DNA from: Phycisphaerales bacterium
GTDB taxonomy: Bacteria > Planctomycetota > Phycisphaerae > Tepidisphaerales > Tepidisphaeraceae
Assembly (NCBI GenBank): GCA_020853095.1
Contig: JADYZN010000040.1
Coordinates: 1 to 64,000, forward strand
Length of the DNA: 64,000 nucleotides
Direction: 5' to 3'
The notes under the pieces were generated by a model. That model was not told where the DNA came from and made no database searches. It was given only the letters and a program-made list of their open reading frames with translations. This document shows, one piece after another, positions 6,303-15,502 of this stretch (positions within the stretch are counted from its first letter, which is position 1; every line of letters begins with the position of its first letter). Both the position numbers and the translations under genes were made by a program.

Positions 6303-7112
6303 ATGAGCAGCATTCTGGATCAGATCGTGCAGACCAAGCGGGAAGAAGTTGCCCTGCGGAAGACCATCTCACCGCTGGAACAGCTCAAGGAGACCATCGA
6401 CACCCTCGGCCGGCCGCGTAATTTTTTCCATGCCGTGACGCGAAAGACCGACAAGCCGCTGAACCTGATCGCCGAGGTGAAAAAAGCCAGCCCCAGCGCC
6501 GGGGTGATTCGTGAAGATTTTGACCCCGTCGAGATCGCCCGAACCTACGCCGCCGCCGGAGCGGACGCCCTGAGCGTCCTCACCGATGAAGAGTATTTTC
6601 AAGGGAAGCTGGAATACATCCACCAGGTTCGCGACGAGGTTCGGCTGCCGGTGCTGCGCAAAGATTTCATCATCGACCCCTATCAGGTCTGGGAATCGCG
6701 GGCGGCCGGCGCGGATGCGATTTTGCTCATCGCCGAATGCCTTGAAACCAGCCGGATGATCGACCTGCAGATCCTCGCCACCGAGCTGCACATGACCTGT
6801 CTGATCGAGGTGCACGACCTGGACAACCTGATGCGCGTCCGCGATGCGGTCATCGGCTTCCCCCACCGCAGTTACAGCCTCCTGGGGATCAACAACCGCG
6901 ACCTGCGGACATTCAAGACCGACCTGGGTACGACGCTTCGCATGGCCGAACTGGTCGAGGATCGCCGCGTGCTGGTCAGCGAAAGCGGCATCCACACGCG
7001 TGAGGATGTCCGCAAACTCTCCGAGGCCGGCGTCAGCGCCGCCCTGGTGGGTGAAAGCCTGATGCGCAGCCCGGACATCTCCCAGAAAATCCGAGAGCTT
7101 TTTGGCCAATGA
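6303..7112 (+). CDS. trpC: Indole-3-glycerol phosphate synthase
   Basis: A 269-residue TIM-barrel enzyme that closes the ring of CdRP to form indole-3-glycerol phosphate in tryptophan synthesis. Family blocks are clear: LIAEVKKASPSAG with the catalytic lysine at the end of strand 1, LSVLTDEEYFQG, LPVLRKDFIID with the general-acid lysine, the GADAILLIAECL strand, and LLGINNRDLRTF. It stands alone; the other trp genes of the window (trpF, trpA) are 12 and 23 kb away. A TAGAAT box lies 18 bases before the ATG. Confidence 0.94.
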   Translation: MSSILDQIVQTKREEVALRKTISPLEQLKETIDTLGRPRNFFHAVTRKTDKPLNLIAEVKKASPSAGVIREDFDPVEIARTYAAAGADALSVLTDEEYFQGKLEYIHQVRDEVRLPVLRKDFIIDPYQVWESRAAGADAILLIAECLETSRMIDLQILATELHMTCLIEVHDLDNLMRVRDAVIGFPHRSYSLLGINNRDLRTFKTDLGTTLRMAELVEDRRVLVSESGIHTREDVRKLSEAGVSAALVGESLMRSPDISQKIRELFGQ

Positions 7113-7143
7113 ACAACCCACGACCAATGTGGCCGTGGGTTGT
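7113..7143. terminator. Hairpin between trpC and rpmB
   Basis: ACAACCCACG (7113-7122) and CGTGGGTTGT (7134-7143) form a perfect 10-bp stem starting right after the trpC stop, between two convergent genes. It could end transcription from both sides, though no long T-tract follows on either strand. Confidence 0.5.
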
Positions 7144-7188
7144 GGATAATTCAGTTGAATCAATCAAAATCAGTCAGGCAAAGCCGGA

Positions 7189-7455
7189 TCAGGCGGTCGC
7201 CGTCTCGGGCTTCTGGTAGCGGCGTTTGACCGGCTTGACGACCAGCCCGCTGCGAATGGCCTTGGCGCTGACCTTGATCCGGACGATCCGGCCTTCAATG
7301 ACGGCACGGACCTTCTGGATATTTGGCTTCACCTTGCGGGCGGTGATGCCGGTGATCTTGGTCCCGACTCCGCCCAGATATTTGGCCTTGCCGCGATGGG
7401 TCACCTGGTTGCCGAACGTTGTCTTCTTACCCGTAAAATAACATACCCGTGGCAT
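7189..7455 (-). CDS. rpmB: 50S ribosomal protein L28
   Basis: An 88-residue basic protein matching L28: MPRVCYFTGKKTTFGNQVTH start, a lysine/arginine-rich centre, and the IRIKVSAKAIRSG-type C-terminal part. L28 is a late-assembling protein of the large ribosomal subunit near the E site. Unlike most of its neighbours in the window it has a proper leader with ribosome site AGAGGT and a clear promoter 37 bases upstream. It is encoded alone, without rpmG. Confidence 0.93.
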   Translation of the reverse strand: MPRVCYFTGKKTTFGNQVTHRGKAKYLGGVGTKITGITARKVKPNIQKVRAVIEGRIVRIKVSAKAIRSGLVVKPVKRRYQKPETATA

Positions 7456-7491
7456 TGCTACCTCTTTTGGTCGAAAAATTAAGAGTCAAGC

Positions 7492-7519
7492 ATTTTATCC
7501 CCATTTTCCGCCATTGCAA
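7492..7519 (-). promoter_or_regulatory. Promoter of rpmB
   Basis: Minus strand TTGCAA (7514-7519), 16-base spacer, TAAAAT (7492-7497), 36 bases before the rpmB ATG, leaving room for a ribosome site. Confidence 0.6.
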
Positions 7520-7619
7520 GCGGCCCGAATCCTGAAAATTCATAAAATTTGCCCAACTCTCATGTCAGGGGCGATGATCTCGACGATAAATGCCTCCAAA
7601 GATAGGATCATCTGATCCC

Positions 7620-8402
7620 ATGGTGGAATTTCCCTGCCAGTTCTGCCAGACCCGGCTGAGCGTCCCCAACACGCTGGAAGGCCAGATGGCACGCTGCCCG
7701 CAATGCCGGGCCGTGGTGCGCGTTCCCAACAGCGCACACGTTGTCGTTGGACAGACCCTGCCACCCCCCCCCCCGCCGGCGGCTATCCTTCCAATCGGGA
7801 TGCCAACCCATCTCGGCGGCCCCGGCCGGCGGTATGGGTTTAGCTGTGGATATTGCTCCTCCCGCCTGGAGGCCGTCGAATCCATGGCCGCACAGGATGG
7901 TCAGTGTCCCACCTGCGGCAACAACATCACCATCCCCATTCTCGACCGTTATGGCCGGCTGATCGACCCCAAAACGCGCCAGATCATCCGGTCAGACCCC
8001 CATCCCGTCCACGCCTATGCGGCCGCGGGGGGCCGCGCCCCCAAAATCATCCGCCAACCCACCGGCGAACAATCCATCCAATGCCCCCGCTGCATCCGGA
8101 TATCCCCCATCACCGCCAACAACTGCCAGGGGTGCGGGATGCCTTTCACCATGGAAGGAACCACCTCACAGGCTTCCACCGACAACAACGGGTATTGCAT
8201 CGCCTCGTTGATATTGGGCGTGATCGGGTTGCCGTCGATGTGCTTTTTTGTCCCGTCGATTCTGGCGATCATCTTCGGCATCGTGGGGCTGGTCCAGATC
8301 GGCCGCGCCGGCCACACCAAAGGCCGCGGGCTGGCCATCGGCGGCATCGTCACCGGGGCGGCCGGATTGTTGATGTTTGTGACCCTGGTCCTCAGCCGGT
8401 GA
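7620..8402 (+). CDS. Zinc-ribbon membrane protein with C-terminal DUF4190-like region
   Basis: A 260-residue protein. The N-terminal part has two CxxC-x(n)-CxxC zinc ribbons (CQFC...CPQC near residues 5-27; CGYC...CPTC near 78-98), a third CPRC...CQGC pair near 155, and the C-terminus has two transmembrane helices separated by a short Gly-rich loop (SLILGVIGLP, then GRGLAIGGIVTGAAG), the pattern of DUF4190. Such proteins are common and uncharacterised in planctomycetes. The frame also has an ATG at 7590, but the MVEFPCQFC start puts the first ribbon at the N-terminus as usual. It lies just before bamA with the bamA promoter in between. Confidence 0.7.
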   Translation: MVEFPCQFCQTRLSVPNTLEGQMARCPQCRAVVRVPNSAHVVVGQTLPPPPPPAAILPIGMPTHLGGPGRRYGFSCGYCSSRLEAVESMAAQDGQCPTCGNNITIPILDRYGRLIDPKTRQIIRSDPHPVHAYAAAGGRAPKIIRQPTGEQSIQCPRCIRISPITANNCQGCGMPFTMEGTTSQASTDNNGYCIASLILGVIGLPSMCFFVPSILAIIFGIVGLVQIGRAGHTKGRGLAIGGIVTGAAGLLMFVTLVLSR

Positions 8403-8440
8403 TATCCAATGGCCGATGGTCAAAATCGCGGATTCCGATT

Positions 8441-8468
8441 TTGACATCACGGCGTCCTTGGCTACACT
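8441..8468 (+). promoter_or_regulatory. Promoter of bamA
   Basis: TTGACA (8441-8446), 16-base spacer, TACACT (8463-8468): near-consensus sigma-70-type promoter directly after the zinc-ribbon gene. Confidence 0.65.
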
Positions 8469-8542
8469 CTGCGGCTTCCATGCAAGCCGATTGCGCGATC
8501 GGCACGACGGGCAAATTCAATCCGTTACGAACCGGAGCCGGC

Positions 8543-10990
8543 GTGAAGAGGGAACTTCGAAGCCTGCGGTCCAAATCAGTGATTGCGATGGCCGGAACGC
8601 TGATTGCGTTTGGCGGCCCGGCCGCATTGGCGCAAACATCTCCCGCATCGCAGCCGGCCGCGCCCGCGGCAACCCCGGAAAATCGATTGCCGGACGATCT
8701 GCGCGCCCTGCGCGGGCGGACCATCGAGTCCGTTCGCATCATGGGCAACCGCACCGTCCCCACACCCGTCATCCTCAATGCCATCCGCACCCGCGAAGGC
8801 GAGGCATTCGACCCCCAGACCGTCCAGGAAGATTATCAGCGCGTCTACGGCCTGCAAAAATTTTCCAACGTCGAGGCCAAGGTTGAACCCACCGCCACGG
8901 GCGTCATCGTCGTTTTCATCGTCACCGAACAAAATCAGATCACGCAGATCGCCTATCGCGGCAACGTCTCGATCAACACCGAAGACCTGCAAAACGCCGT
9001 CGATCTCAAGGTCGGCCAGGCGATTGATCTATTCCGCATCAATCTCGCCCGGCAGGCCATCGACCGGCTCTATCGCGAACGTAATTTTCCGTATGCCCAC
9101 GCCGAGGTCTCACAGGAAGATTTAACCCGCGCCGGCGAAGTCGTCTTCACCATCGTCGAAGGCCCCAAAGTCACCGTGCGCAAGGTGGGATTTGTCGGCA
9201 ATCACTCTTTTACGGCCGACAAGCTCAAGGACCAGATCAAGACGCAGGCGTGGTTCTGGATTTTGCGTCCCGGCACGCTCGACCTCGAACAGGTGGAGGA
9301 GGACGTCGCCTCGTTGCGGCAGTTTTACCAGGGCAAGGGATTTTTTGACGTTCGCATCGGCCGAAAAATCATCGTTTCGCCCGATCAGTCCGAGGTCGAA
9401 GTCGATTACGTCATCGAGGAAGGACGGCGATACGTCGTTCAGCACGTCAGTTTCAAGGGCAACAAAACCCTGACCGACGCCGCCCTGGGCGGGGAACTGA
9501 AGCTCGTCGAAGGCCAGCCCTTTGACCAGGACCTGCTCCAGCGGGACATCCGCCAGATCGTCCGCGCCTACAGCCCCTTCGGTTTCATCTACCAGCCCCA
9601 ATCCGACAACCCCGACTACCTCCGCATCGGCCGGCGCGAATATCCCTATGGCGCCAAGGTCGTCTTCCAGCAGGAGCCGGGCAAGGTCGAGCTGGTCTAC
9701 GAAATTCACGAAGGCAAGCCTTTCCATCTGGGGCGAATCCTCGTCAAGGGAAATGCCAAGACCCAGGACAAGGTCGTTTTGCGAGAGATGCGCGTCGCTC
9801 CGGGCCAACTGTACAATTCCGGCGAAGTCCAGGATGCCACCGACCGGCTGCGCGCCACCCCTTATTTCACCGCCGTCACCATGACCCCCATCGGCGACGA
9901 TGCCGAATCGCGCGATCTGCTGGTCGAAGTCACCGAGGCCCGCACCGCCTCCTTCACCGTCGGCGCGGGCGTCAATTCCAACGGCGGCGTCGGCGGCAAT
10001 TTGACCTTCGATCAACGCAATTTCGACATCGCCAACTGGCCATCCTCCTGGAACGACATCTGGTCCGACCGCTCCTGGACCGGCGCCGGCCAGGAATTCC
10101 GCGCCTCGCTCGAACCCGGCACCGAGCAGACCAACGCCTCGATCCGATGGTCCGAGCCGTGGCTGTTCGACCAGCCCTACAGCTTTACCTCCGAAGGCTA
10201 TCTCCGTCAGCGCGAACGCGAACACTGGGATGAAAACCGCATGGGCGGCCGGGTTTCCTTCGGCAAACGGTTCAATTACACCTACTCCGGCCTGATCACC
10301 CTGCGCGGCGAAGACGTCAAAATCAAAAGCATCGAGCAACCCCCCATTCGGGCGCGCGAGATCGTCGCCCTCGCCGGCCACAGCACCTTCACCTCCGCCG
10401 CGTTCCAACTCCGCCGCGACACCACCGTCGGTGGGATGCTACCTTATCGTGGATCAACCGCCGTCGTCGGCATCGAACAATACGGAGCCTTGGGCGGCGA
10501 ATTCAGTTTCCCCAAGCTCAACGGCGGCATCGACTCATACTTTACGCTTTACGAAGACCTGCTGGACCGCAAAACCATCCTCGGCCTGCATCTGGACACC
10601 GGCTGGATACCGACCAACGACGCCCCCTTCTTTGAACGCTTTTACGGCGGCGGCATCGGCTCGGTGCGCGGCTTCCAATACCGCGGCATCTCCCCGCGCG
10701 GCGGGCGGGCCGACGATCCGGTCGGCGGCAATTTCATGGTCACCGGTTCGATTGAACTGTCCTTTCCCCTGGCCGGCGACATCCTTCGCGGCGTGGTCTT
10801 CACCGATGCCGGAACGGTGGAGCAGGACGTCCGCATCTCCACCATCCGCTCCAGCATCGGCGCGGGCATCCGGCTTGTCGTGCCCTTCCTGGGCAACGCA
10901 CCGATCGCGCTGGATTTCGCCTATCCGATCACCAAGGACGATCAGGACGACGTGCAGTACATCAGCTTTTCATTTGGAGTCGTTCAATAA
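8543..10990 (+). CDS. bamA: Outer membrane protein assembly factor BamA (Omp85)
   Basis: An 815-residue Omp85 protein: signal peptide (VKRELRS...AALAQ), then five POTRA domains (about 50-450) with the typical RTIESVRIMGNRTVPT and GRILVKGNAKT repeats, and a C-terminal 16-strand barrel with the conserved GGIGSVRGFQYRGISPR (VRGF lid-lock) box and final FSFGVVQ strand. BamA inserts beta-barrel proteins into the outer membrane, so the cell is diderm. I prefer GTG at 8543-8545, which follows GGAG by 6 bases; an ATG at 8480, 11 bases after the -10 box, would be a near-leaderless alternative adding 21 residues. The long open frame upstream of that is spurious. The 3' end overlaps the convergent pseudopilin gene by 7 bases. 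Confidence 0.92.
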   Translation: MKRELRSLRSKSVIAMAGTLIAFGGPAALAQTSPASQPAAPAATPENRLPDDLRALRGRTIESVRIMGNRTVPTPVILNAIRTREGEAFDPQTVQEDYQRVYGLQKFSNVEAKVEPTATGVIVVFIVTEQNQITQIAYRGNVSINTEDLQNAVDLKVGQAIDLFRINLARQAIDRLYRERNFPYAHAEVSQEDLTRAGEVVFTIVEGPKVTVRKVGFVGNHSFTADKLKDQIKTQAWFWILRPGTLDLEQVEEDVASLRQFYQGKGFFDVRIGRKIIVSPDQSEVEVDYVIEEGRRYVVQHVSFKGNKTLTDAALGGELKLVEGQPFDQDLLQRDIRQIVRAYSPFGFIYQPQSDNPDYLRIGRREYPYGAKVVFQQEPGKVELVYEIHEGKPFHLGRILVKGNAKTQDKVVLREMRVAPGQLYNSGEVQDATDRLRATPYFTAVTMTPIGDDAESRDLLVEVTEARTASFTVGAGVNSNGGVGGNLTFDQRNFDIANWPSSWNDIWSDRSWTGAGQEFRASLEPGTEQTNASIRWSEPWLFDQPYSFTSEGYLRQREREHWDENRMGGRVSFGKRFNYTYSGLITLRGEDVKIKSIEQPPIRAREIVALAGHSTFTSAAFQLRRDTTVGGMLPYRGSTAVVGIEQYGALGGEFSFPKLNGGIDSYFTLYEDLLDRKTILGLHLDTGWIPTNDAPFFERFYGGGIGSVRGFQYRGISPRGGRADDPVGGNFMVTGSIELSFPLAGDILRGVVFTDAGTVEQDVRISTIRSSIGAGIRLVVPFLGNAPIALDFAYPITKDDQDDVQYISFSFGVVQ

Positions 10991-11880
10991 CCGGCCGGAA
11001 CCAGGTAGCTGTCCGCCTGCCACGATGGCCCGATCTGCGAACCCAGGAACCCCCGGCTGGTGGCCGGCGGCTTGGTCCCCCGCAAAGGGGTCTGTGTCAG
11101 GGCGGTGTAGATGTTGTCGTTGCCAAATCCGCAATAAGGCGTGCGCGTAAATGCCACGTGGCCATCCGCATACAACACGTTCTGCCCGGCACGGTCGTGA
11201 TTGCGCGAATTGCCCCGCGCCTGTTCCAGCGGCGGATCGCCAAACCCCGCCGCCGTGACGTCCGGCAATCCGGGATTTTTGTCCGCCAGCACCGCGAATT
11301 CCGAAGGCTGCGTGTCGTTCAATCGATAATCCACCGCGCTGCTGAAGGGGGAGGCGTAGGAATAACTGAGGTTTTCCCCGCCTCGAAAATTGCCACGCTG
11401 GCCGACCGATACCGCCTGCCATGACCCATTCACCATCGGGTCGGCCGAATCATCGCTGCTGGGGCAGATGAATTCGTCGGGGCCTTTTAACAACCCCAGC
11501 CGCAAAAGCAGCCACAGGGAGGCCGTCACGTCATTGGGCTTGACGGCCGAATCGGCCGCGAACGGATTGCCCGAATCCGGCCCCGTGAACGCCACGTATC
11601 CATTGGGGCTGTTCTGCGCATCGTACCGCACGCGCGGAAAATTGTTCCCGTTGTCGGCCGCGTAGGCGGTCAATGCCACCTGGATCCGCCGAAGGTTCTC
11701 CTGGCACGCCAAACGGTGATTGCTTTCCCTCACGTTCCGCAGGTACGGCACGAAAATGCTCAGCAGAATCACCCCGATCCCCAAAACCACCAGCAGTTCC
11801 ACCAGGCTGAACCCCGCCGGGCGCGTGCGGCACCTGAGACCGTCGCATGAACCGATCCCTCTTCGTCGATCATGGCTCAT
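10984..11880 (-). CDS. Type II secretion/type IV pilus-like pseudopilin
   Basis: A 298-residue protein with a prepilin leader of about 24 residues ending in G/FSLVELLVVLGIG, where prepilin peptidase would cut and methylate, then a hydrophobic helix that anchors and polymerises, and a large C-terminal domain ending with the DGHVAF region (VLYADGHVAF), the H-X9-DG-type mark of planctomycete DUF1559-like pseudopilins. Planctomycete genomes encode many of these; what they build or secrete is not known. Its start overlaps the end of rlmN by about 10 bases on the same strand, suggesting co-transcription. Confidence 0.8.
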   Translation of the reverse strand: MSHDRRRGIGSCDGLRCRTRPAGFSLVELLVVLGIGVILLSIFVPYLRNVRESNHRLACQENLRRIQVALTAYAADNGNNFPRVRYDAQNSPNGYVAFTGPDSGNPFAADSAVKPNDVTASLWLLLRLGLLKGPDEFICPSSDDSADPMVNGSWQAVSVGQRGNFRGGENLSYSYASPFSSAVDYRLNDTQPSEFAVLADKNPGLPDVTAAGFGDPPLEQARGNSRNHDRAGQNVLYADGHVAFTRTPYCGFGNDNIYTALTQTPLRGTKPPATSRGFLGSQIGPSWQADSYLVPAGY

Positions 11881-12952
11881 TTGAACCGCTCCTCCCCTGG
11901 CCTTCTTTTCTTCTCAACTGCCCGCAGGCCGCGTCGATGTCCCTCCCGCGGCTTTTTCGCACGTGCGCATTGACCTGGTTGTCCCGCAAGACCTCCTGAA
12001 ACGCCACCACATCCGAAGATTTCGGTCGTTTGTATTCCAACCCCTCCACCTCGTTGTAACGGATCAAGTTCACGTTCGCCCGCATCGTTTTGCACAATTT
12101 CGCCAGTTGCCTCGCCTGTTCCACCTGGTCGTTCACCCCCGCCAGCAGGATGTATTCCAACGTCACCTCACGCCCGGTGCGTTCAAAATAATACCTCGCC
12201 GCCGACAAAATATCCGCCAGGCTGAAATGTTCCGCCCAAGGGATCAGTTGCTTGCGCAACGACTCGGTCGGCGCATGCAATGATATCGCCAGGTTCATCG
12301 GCAACTGCTCGTGCGCCAAATCCCTGATCCGCTGCGGAACCCCCACCGTCGAAATCGTGATCCGCCGGGCGCCGATGTTCAGCGCCCCCGGATCATGCAG
12401 GATTCGCACCGCCTCCATCACGGCGGCATAATTCGCCAGCGGCTCTCCCATGCCCATGAAAACGATGTTGGTGATCCGCTCGCCGGCCTCGCGCAATTGC
12501 AAATTCAACGCATACACCTGCTCGACGATCTGCGCGCAGGTCAGATTCCCCTTCACCCCACCGATCCCGCTGGCGCAGAACCGACACCCCACCGGACACC
12601 CCACCTGCGAGCTGACGCACGCCGTCCGTCTTGGCCCATCCGGGATCATCACCGTCTCGGCCTCGTGCCCATCCGGCCAGCGCAACAGCAGTTTGATCGT
12701 CCCATCATCGCTGATCTGCCGCCGCACCACCTCGGCCGACCCGAAATCCGCCCTCTCGGCCAACATTGCCCGATCCGCCCTGGACAGATTGCTCATTTGT
12801 TCGGGGTTCGTGACAAATTTCTCAAACACCCACTGGCGAATCTGCCGCGCGCGAAACGCCGGCCACCCCCACTCCCCCACCGCCCTGTCAAACGCATCGG
12901 GCAATTGGGCGAAGATGGAAATTTTTTCAGGACTCAACGGTTTTACCGGCAT
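11870..12952 (-). CDS. rlmN: Dual-specificity 23S rRNA A2503/tRNA A37 methyltransferase RlmN
   Basis: A 360-residue radical SAM enzyme. CPVGCRFC is the CxxxCxxC cluster motif binding the 4Fe-4S cluster; GMGEPLANY and ISTVGVP are standard SAM-binding blocks; the C-terminal region with RGRDIDAACGQL carries the methyl-carrying cysteine. RlmN forms 2-methyladenosine in 23S rRNA and some tRNAs. The upstream in-frame extension is not conserved in type, so I start at MPVKPLSPEK (12952), where a TACCAT hexamer lies 7 bases upstream. Confidence 0.92.
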   Translation of the reverse strand: MPVKPLSPEKISIFAQLPDAFDRAVGEWGWPAFRARQIRQWVFEKFVTNPEQMSNLSRADRAMLAERADFGSAEVVRRQISDDGTIKLLLRWPDGHEAETVMIPDGPRRTACVSSQVGCPVGCRFCASGIGGVKGNLTCAQIVEQVYALNLQLREAGERITNIVFMGMGEPLANYAAVMEAVRILHDPGALNIGARRITISTVGVPQRIRDLAHEQLPMNLAISLHAPTESLRKQLIPWAEHFSLADILSAARYYFERTGREVTLEYILLAGVNDQVEQARQLAKLCKTMRANVNLIRYNEVEGLEYKRPKSSDVVAFQEVLRDNQVNAHVRKSRGRDIDAACGQLRRKEGQGRSGSNEP

Positions 12953-13046
12953 AGGATCAATGGTATGCGACCACGGGAGCGCCTGATCGTCAGGGTATTT
13001 CTCCCGTTGACGGCCGGAACGATAGCTGCTTTGCTGAAGGTGTGCA

Positions 13047-13778
13047 ATGAGCATTCCCTCGACCAACAACCGCGAAGTACAGCGGCACATCGGCAACGAC
13101 AAGGACCTCAACCCCGACCGCCTTGCCAAACCCCACATTGCGCCCGGCGCACGCGCCCAGGTCAAAGGCCAGACCCCCGTCGATCAACGTACCGACGAGC
13201 AGTTGCTTGCCGCCTATCGCCAGGGAGATCGTTCCAGTTTCACCAAACTGGTCGAACGCTATCAGCGCGAATTGTACCTTTTCCTGGTCCGCTTTCTGGG
13301 CAACCGCGCCGCCGCCGAGGACATCTTCCAGGAGGCCTTTCTCCAGGTCCATCAGTCGGCCGACAAATTCGACCTCGACCGTCGCTTTCGGCCGTGGCTT
13401 TTCACCATCGCCGCCAACAAGGCCCGCGACTTCATGCGAGCCCAATCCCGCCGCCCCGCCAATCCCCTTCAGGCCGCCATCAACCCCGGCGACGAGGAAA
13501 GCGGCCAGTTCATCGACCTGATGGAATCGGCGTCCAATCTTCCCGATGAACCGCTCGAACGCCGGGAATTGCAACAACTGGTCCAAAAAACCGTCATGGA
13601 CATGCCCGATCATCTGCGGGAAATTATTCTTCTTTCATATTTCCATCAGTTTCCTTATAAACAGATCAGTGACATCCTGAGCATACCCCTTGGAACGGTC
13701 AAATCCCGCCTTCATTCGGCGGTGGCTCATTTTGCAAATCGATGGAAGGCGGCGAACCCGCCTCATTCATCGTCGTAG
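13047..13778 (+). CDS. ECF-type RNA polymerase sigma factor
   Basis: A 243-residue sigma-70 family protein. Region 2 is clear (LLAAYRQGDRSSFTKLVERY through AEDIFQEAFLQVHQ, then FRPWLFTIAANKARDFMR) and region 4 ends with a helix-turn-helix (YKQISDILSIPLGTVKSRLH). An N-terminal extension of about 50 residues is longer than in classical ECF factors. It is followed after about 150 bases by a small acidic/histidine-rich gene that may be its partner. ECF factors redirect RNA polymerase under stress signals; the regulon here is unknown. Confidence 0.88.
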   Translation: MSIPSTNNREVQRHIGNDKDLNPDRLAKPHIAPGARAQVKGQTPVDQRTDEQLLAAYRQGDRSSFTKLVERYQRELYLFLVRFLGNRAAAEDIFQEAFLQVHQSADKFDLDRRFRPWLFTIAANKARDFMRAQSRRPANPLQAAINPGDEESGQFIDLMESASNLPDEPLERRELQQLVQKTVMDMPDHLREIILLSYFHQFPYKQISDILSIPLGTVKSRLHSAVAHFANRWKAANPPHSSS

Positions 13779-13932
13779 ATGTATCAGTGGGGGCACGTGA
13801 TTTTTGGCTCATGTCGGATGAAAGGACATTGGCCCGTCAAAGACCCGCTGGACCGGCACGCTATCACGCCGGCCCGATGAAGCATGGGGCGACGAAGCTG
13901 TCGCACCCGTTACAACGGCAAGGGATGGCTTT

Positions 13933-14226
13933 ATGACAAAACGATTGAACCATCAGGATCGAGCCGCCGTGGACATGCTGCTGGATCAGCACGCTTCCAG
14001 TCACCATGAAGGACACCCCGCCGCCGCGATGGCAACCCTGTCTTCCCGCAAGCGACTTCATGCGGCCGAAAAACTCCTGAGCATTCTGGACATCTGGCAA
14101 CCGGCCGTCCCTTCGGCCGACCTGACCGTGCGAACCCTCCGACGCATACAAGATGCCGATGAGGAACGGACCAATGCCGCCCATCCCCGTCAACCTGAAA
14201 CACAACATCCGCGCCCTGTGGTGTAA
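13933..14226 (+). CDS. Small hypothetical protein downstream of ECF sigma gene
   Basis: A 97-residue soluble protein, helical in look (DRAAVDMLLDQH..., RLHAAEKLLSILDIW), with a polar C-terminal tail rich in Pro and His. It lies behind the ECF sigma gene in the same direction and ends 2 bases before the convergent bioF. By location it could be a cytosolic partner or anti-sigma factor, but it has no zinc-binding HxxxCxxC and no membrane segment. I do not recognise it. Confidence 0.5.
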   Translation: MTKRLNHQDRAAVDMLLDQHASSHHEGHPAAAMATLSSRKRLHAAEKLLSILDIWQPAVPSADLTVRTLRRIQDADEERTNAAHPRQPETQHPRPVV

Positions 14227-14227
14227 A

Positions 14228-15415
14228 TCACCTTACGACTTCGTTCACCTGCCGAACGAAATTCCGCACCTGTGTTTCGGTGTGTTCCGCACAGACCGTC
14301 ATCCGCAGCCGGCTGGTTCCTCTCGGCACGGTTGGCGGCCGCACGGCACTGACAAAATACCCCTTGTCCCTCAACAATCCGGCCGCCTCCAACGCCTGCT
14401 GCTCATCATTCAGGATCAGCGGAACAATCGGACAATCTTCCAAACCCGGTATCTTCCATCGTCCGGACAATGCTTCCCGAAGTTGCCTGCCGCGCTGCCG
14501 AAGCCTGGCTTGCAGATCAGGTTGACGGCCGATGACTTCGATCCCCTTTTCCACCGCCGCCGCAATGGCCGGCGGAATGCTGGTCGAATAGATGTACGGC
14601 CGGCCCCAGTTGATCACCCCCTGACAAAACAACTCGCTCCCGCAGATCGCTCCGCCAACGCACCCCAGCGCCTTTGAAAACGTCACCACCGAAACATCCG
14701 CAATATCCTGCAATCCCAATTCCGCCGCGTAGCCGCTGCCGCCGGGACCGTACGCTCCGCTGCCATGGGCCTCATCCAGCAGCAACACAAAAGGATGGCG
14801 TTGTTTCAGATCGGCCAATCCCCGCAGGTCGGCCGCATCTCCATCCATGCTGAAGATCGATTCGGTCACCACAACCTGCATTTGCCCCGCGGGCGCCTCC
14901 GCAAGCAGCCGTTTGAGCTTGTCCAGATGATTGTGCGGAAAGATCCGCATCGCCATCCCCGTCCCCTTCGCGGCGTCGATCAGCGAGGCGTGAACGAGTT
15001 TATCCACCAGAAATCGGACGCCATTTTTGTTGGATAATTGTCCCAACGACGCCAACGTCTGCACCGCCGCCAGGTTGGCCTGGTATCCACTTGGAAATAA
15101 AACCGCGCTGCCGGTCCCTTTCCATCGTGCCAATGCCGCTTCCGCGCGAGCATGAGCTGGACCATAACCTCCCAAAAGGCCCGCCGCCCCGCTTCCAAGG
15201 CCGTGGGCCTGCATGGCTTCCTGCGCGGCCTGAATCACCTCCGGATGAAAACAAAGCCCCAGGTAGTCGTTGGAGGCGAATTGCACCAGACTGCGTCCAC
15301 CCAACTCGATATGCGTGGAATCCATTCGGCGAACCATCGGCCGCTGCCGCAACTGATGATTTTGCCTTCGCTCAGAAAGCCGTGCCTCAATGAAACGGTC
15401 CAATTCCATGGCCAA
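14228..15415 (-). CDS. bioF: 8-amino-7-oxononanoate synthase (or related alpha-oxoamine synthase)
   Basis: A 395-residue PLP enzyme of the alpha-oxoamine synthase family. Visible: SNDYLGL at the N-terminus, the GSGAAGLLGGYG stretch, the LLDEAHGSGAYG block with the PLP-pairing aspartate, and TFSKALGCVGG with the PLP lysine. BioF condenses pimeloyl thioester with alanine in biotin synthesis. The family also holds 2-amino-3-ketobutyrate CoA ligase and serine palmitoyltransferase; the length and motifs favour BioF but no other bio gene is near. It is transcribed in the same direction as the HU-like gene, separated by a terminator hairpin. Confidence 0.82.
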   Translation of the reverse strand: MAMELDRFIEARLSERRQNHQLRQRPMVRRMDSTHIELGGRSLVQFASNDYLGLCFHPEVIQAAQEAMQAHGLGSGAAGLLGGYGPAHARAEAALARWKGTGSAVLFPSGYQANLAAVQTLASLGQLSNKNGVRFLVDKLVHASLIDAAKGTGMAMRIFPHNHLDKLKRLLAEAPAGQMQVVVTESIFSMDGDAADLRGLADLKQRHPFVLLLDEAHGSGAYGPGGSGYAAELGLQDIADVSVVTFSKALGCVGGAICGSELFCQGVINWGRPYIYSTSIPPAIAAAVEKGIEVIGRQPDLQARLRQRGRQLREALSGRWKIPGLEDCPIVPLILNDEQQALEAAGLLRDKGYFVSAVRPPTVPRGTSRLRMTVCAEHTETQVRNFVRQVNEVVR

Positions 15416-15428
15416 TCAACCAAAGGCA

Positions 15429-15458
15429 AAGACCGGGCGGATTGGGCCGCCCGGTCTT
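15429..15458 (-). terminator. Rho-independent terminator after the HU-like gene
   Basis: 12-bp perfect stem (AAGACCGGGCGG at 15429-15440, CCGCCCGGTCTT at 15447-15458), 6-base loop, followed on the minus strand by TTTGCCTTT. It lies between the HU-like stop and the bioF start. Confidence 0.7.
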
Positions 15459-15502
15459 CAAAGTCATTGCTGCCAACGGGTTAAATCCCCTGGCACGGAT
15501 TC

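Noticed and set aside
7853-8542. Long in-frame extension upstream of bamA overlapping the zinc-ribbon gene
   Set aside because: It reads through another gene in a different frame, is Pro/Arg/His-rich noise, and contains the bamA promoter; the signal peptide begins only after 8543.
9122-10408. Open frame of 428 codons opposite bamA
   Set aside because: Antisense shadow of a GC-rich gene; no ribosome site or domain, Gly/Ala/Asp-biased composition.
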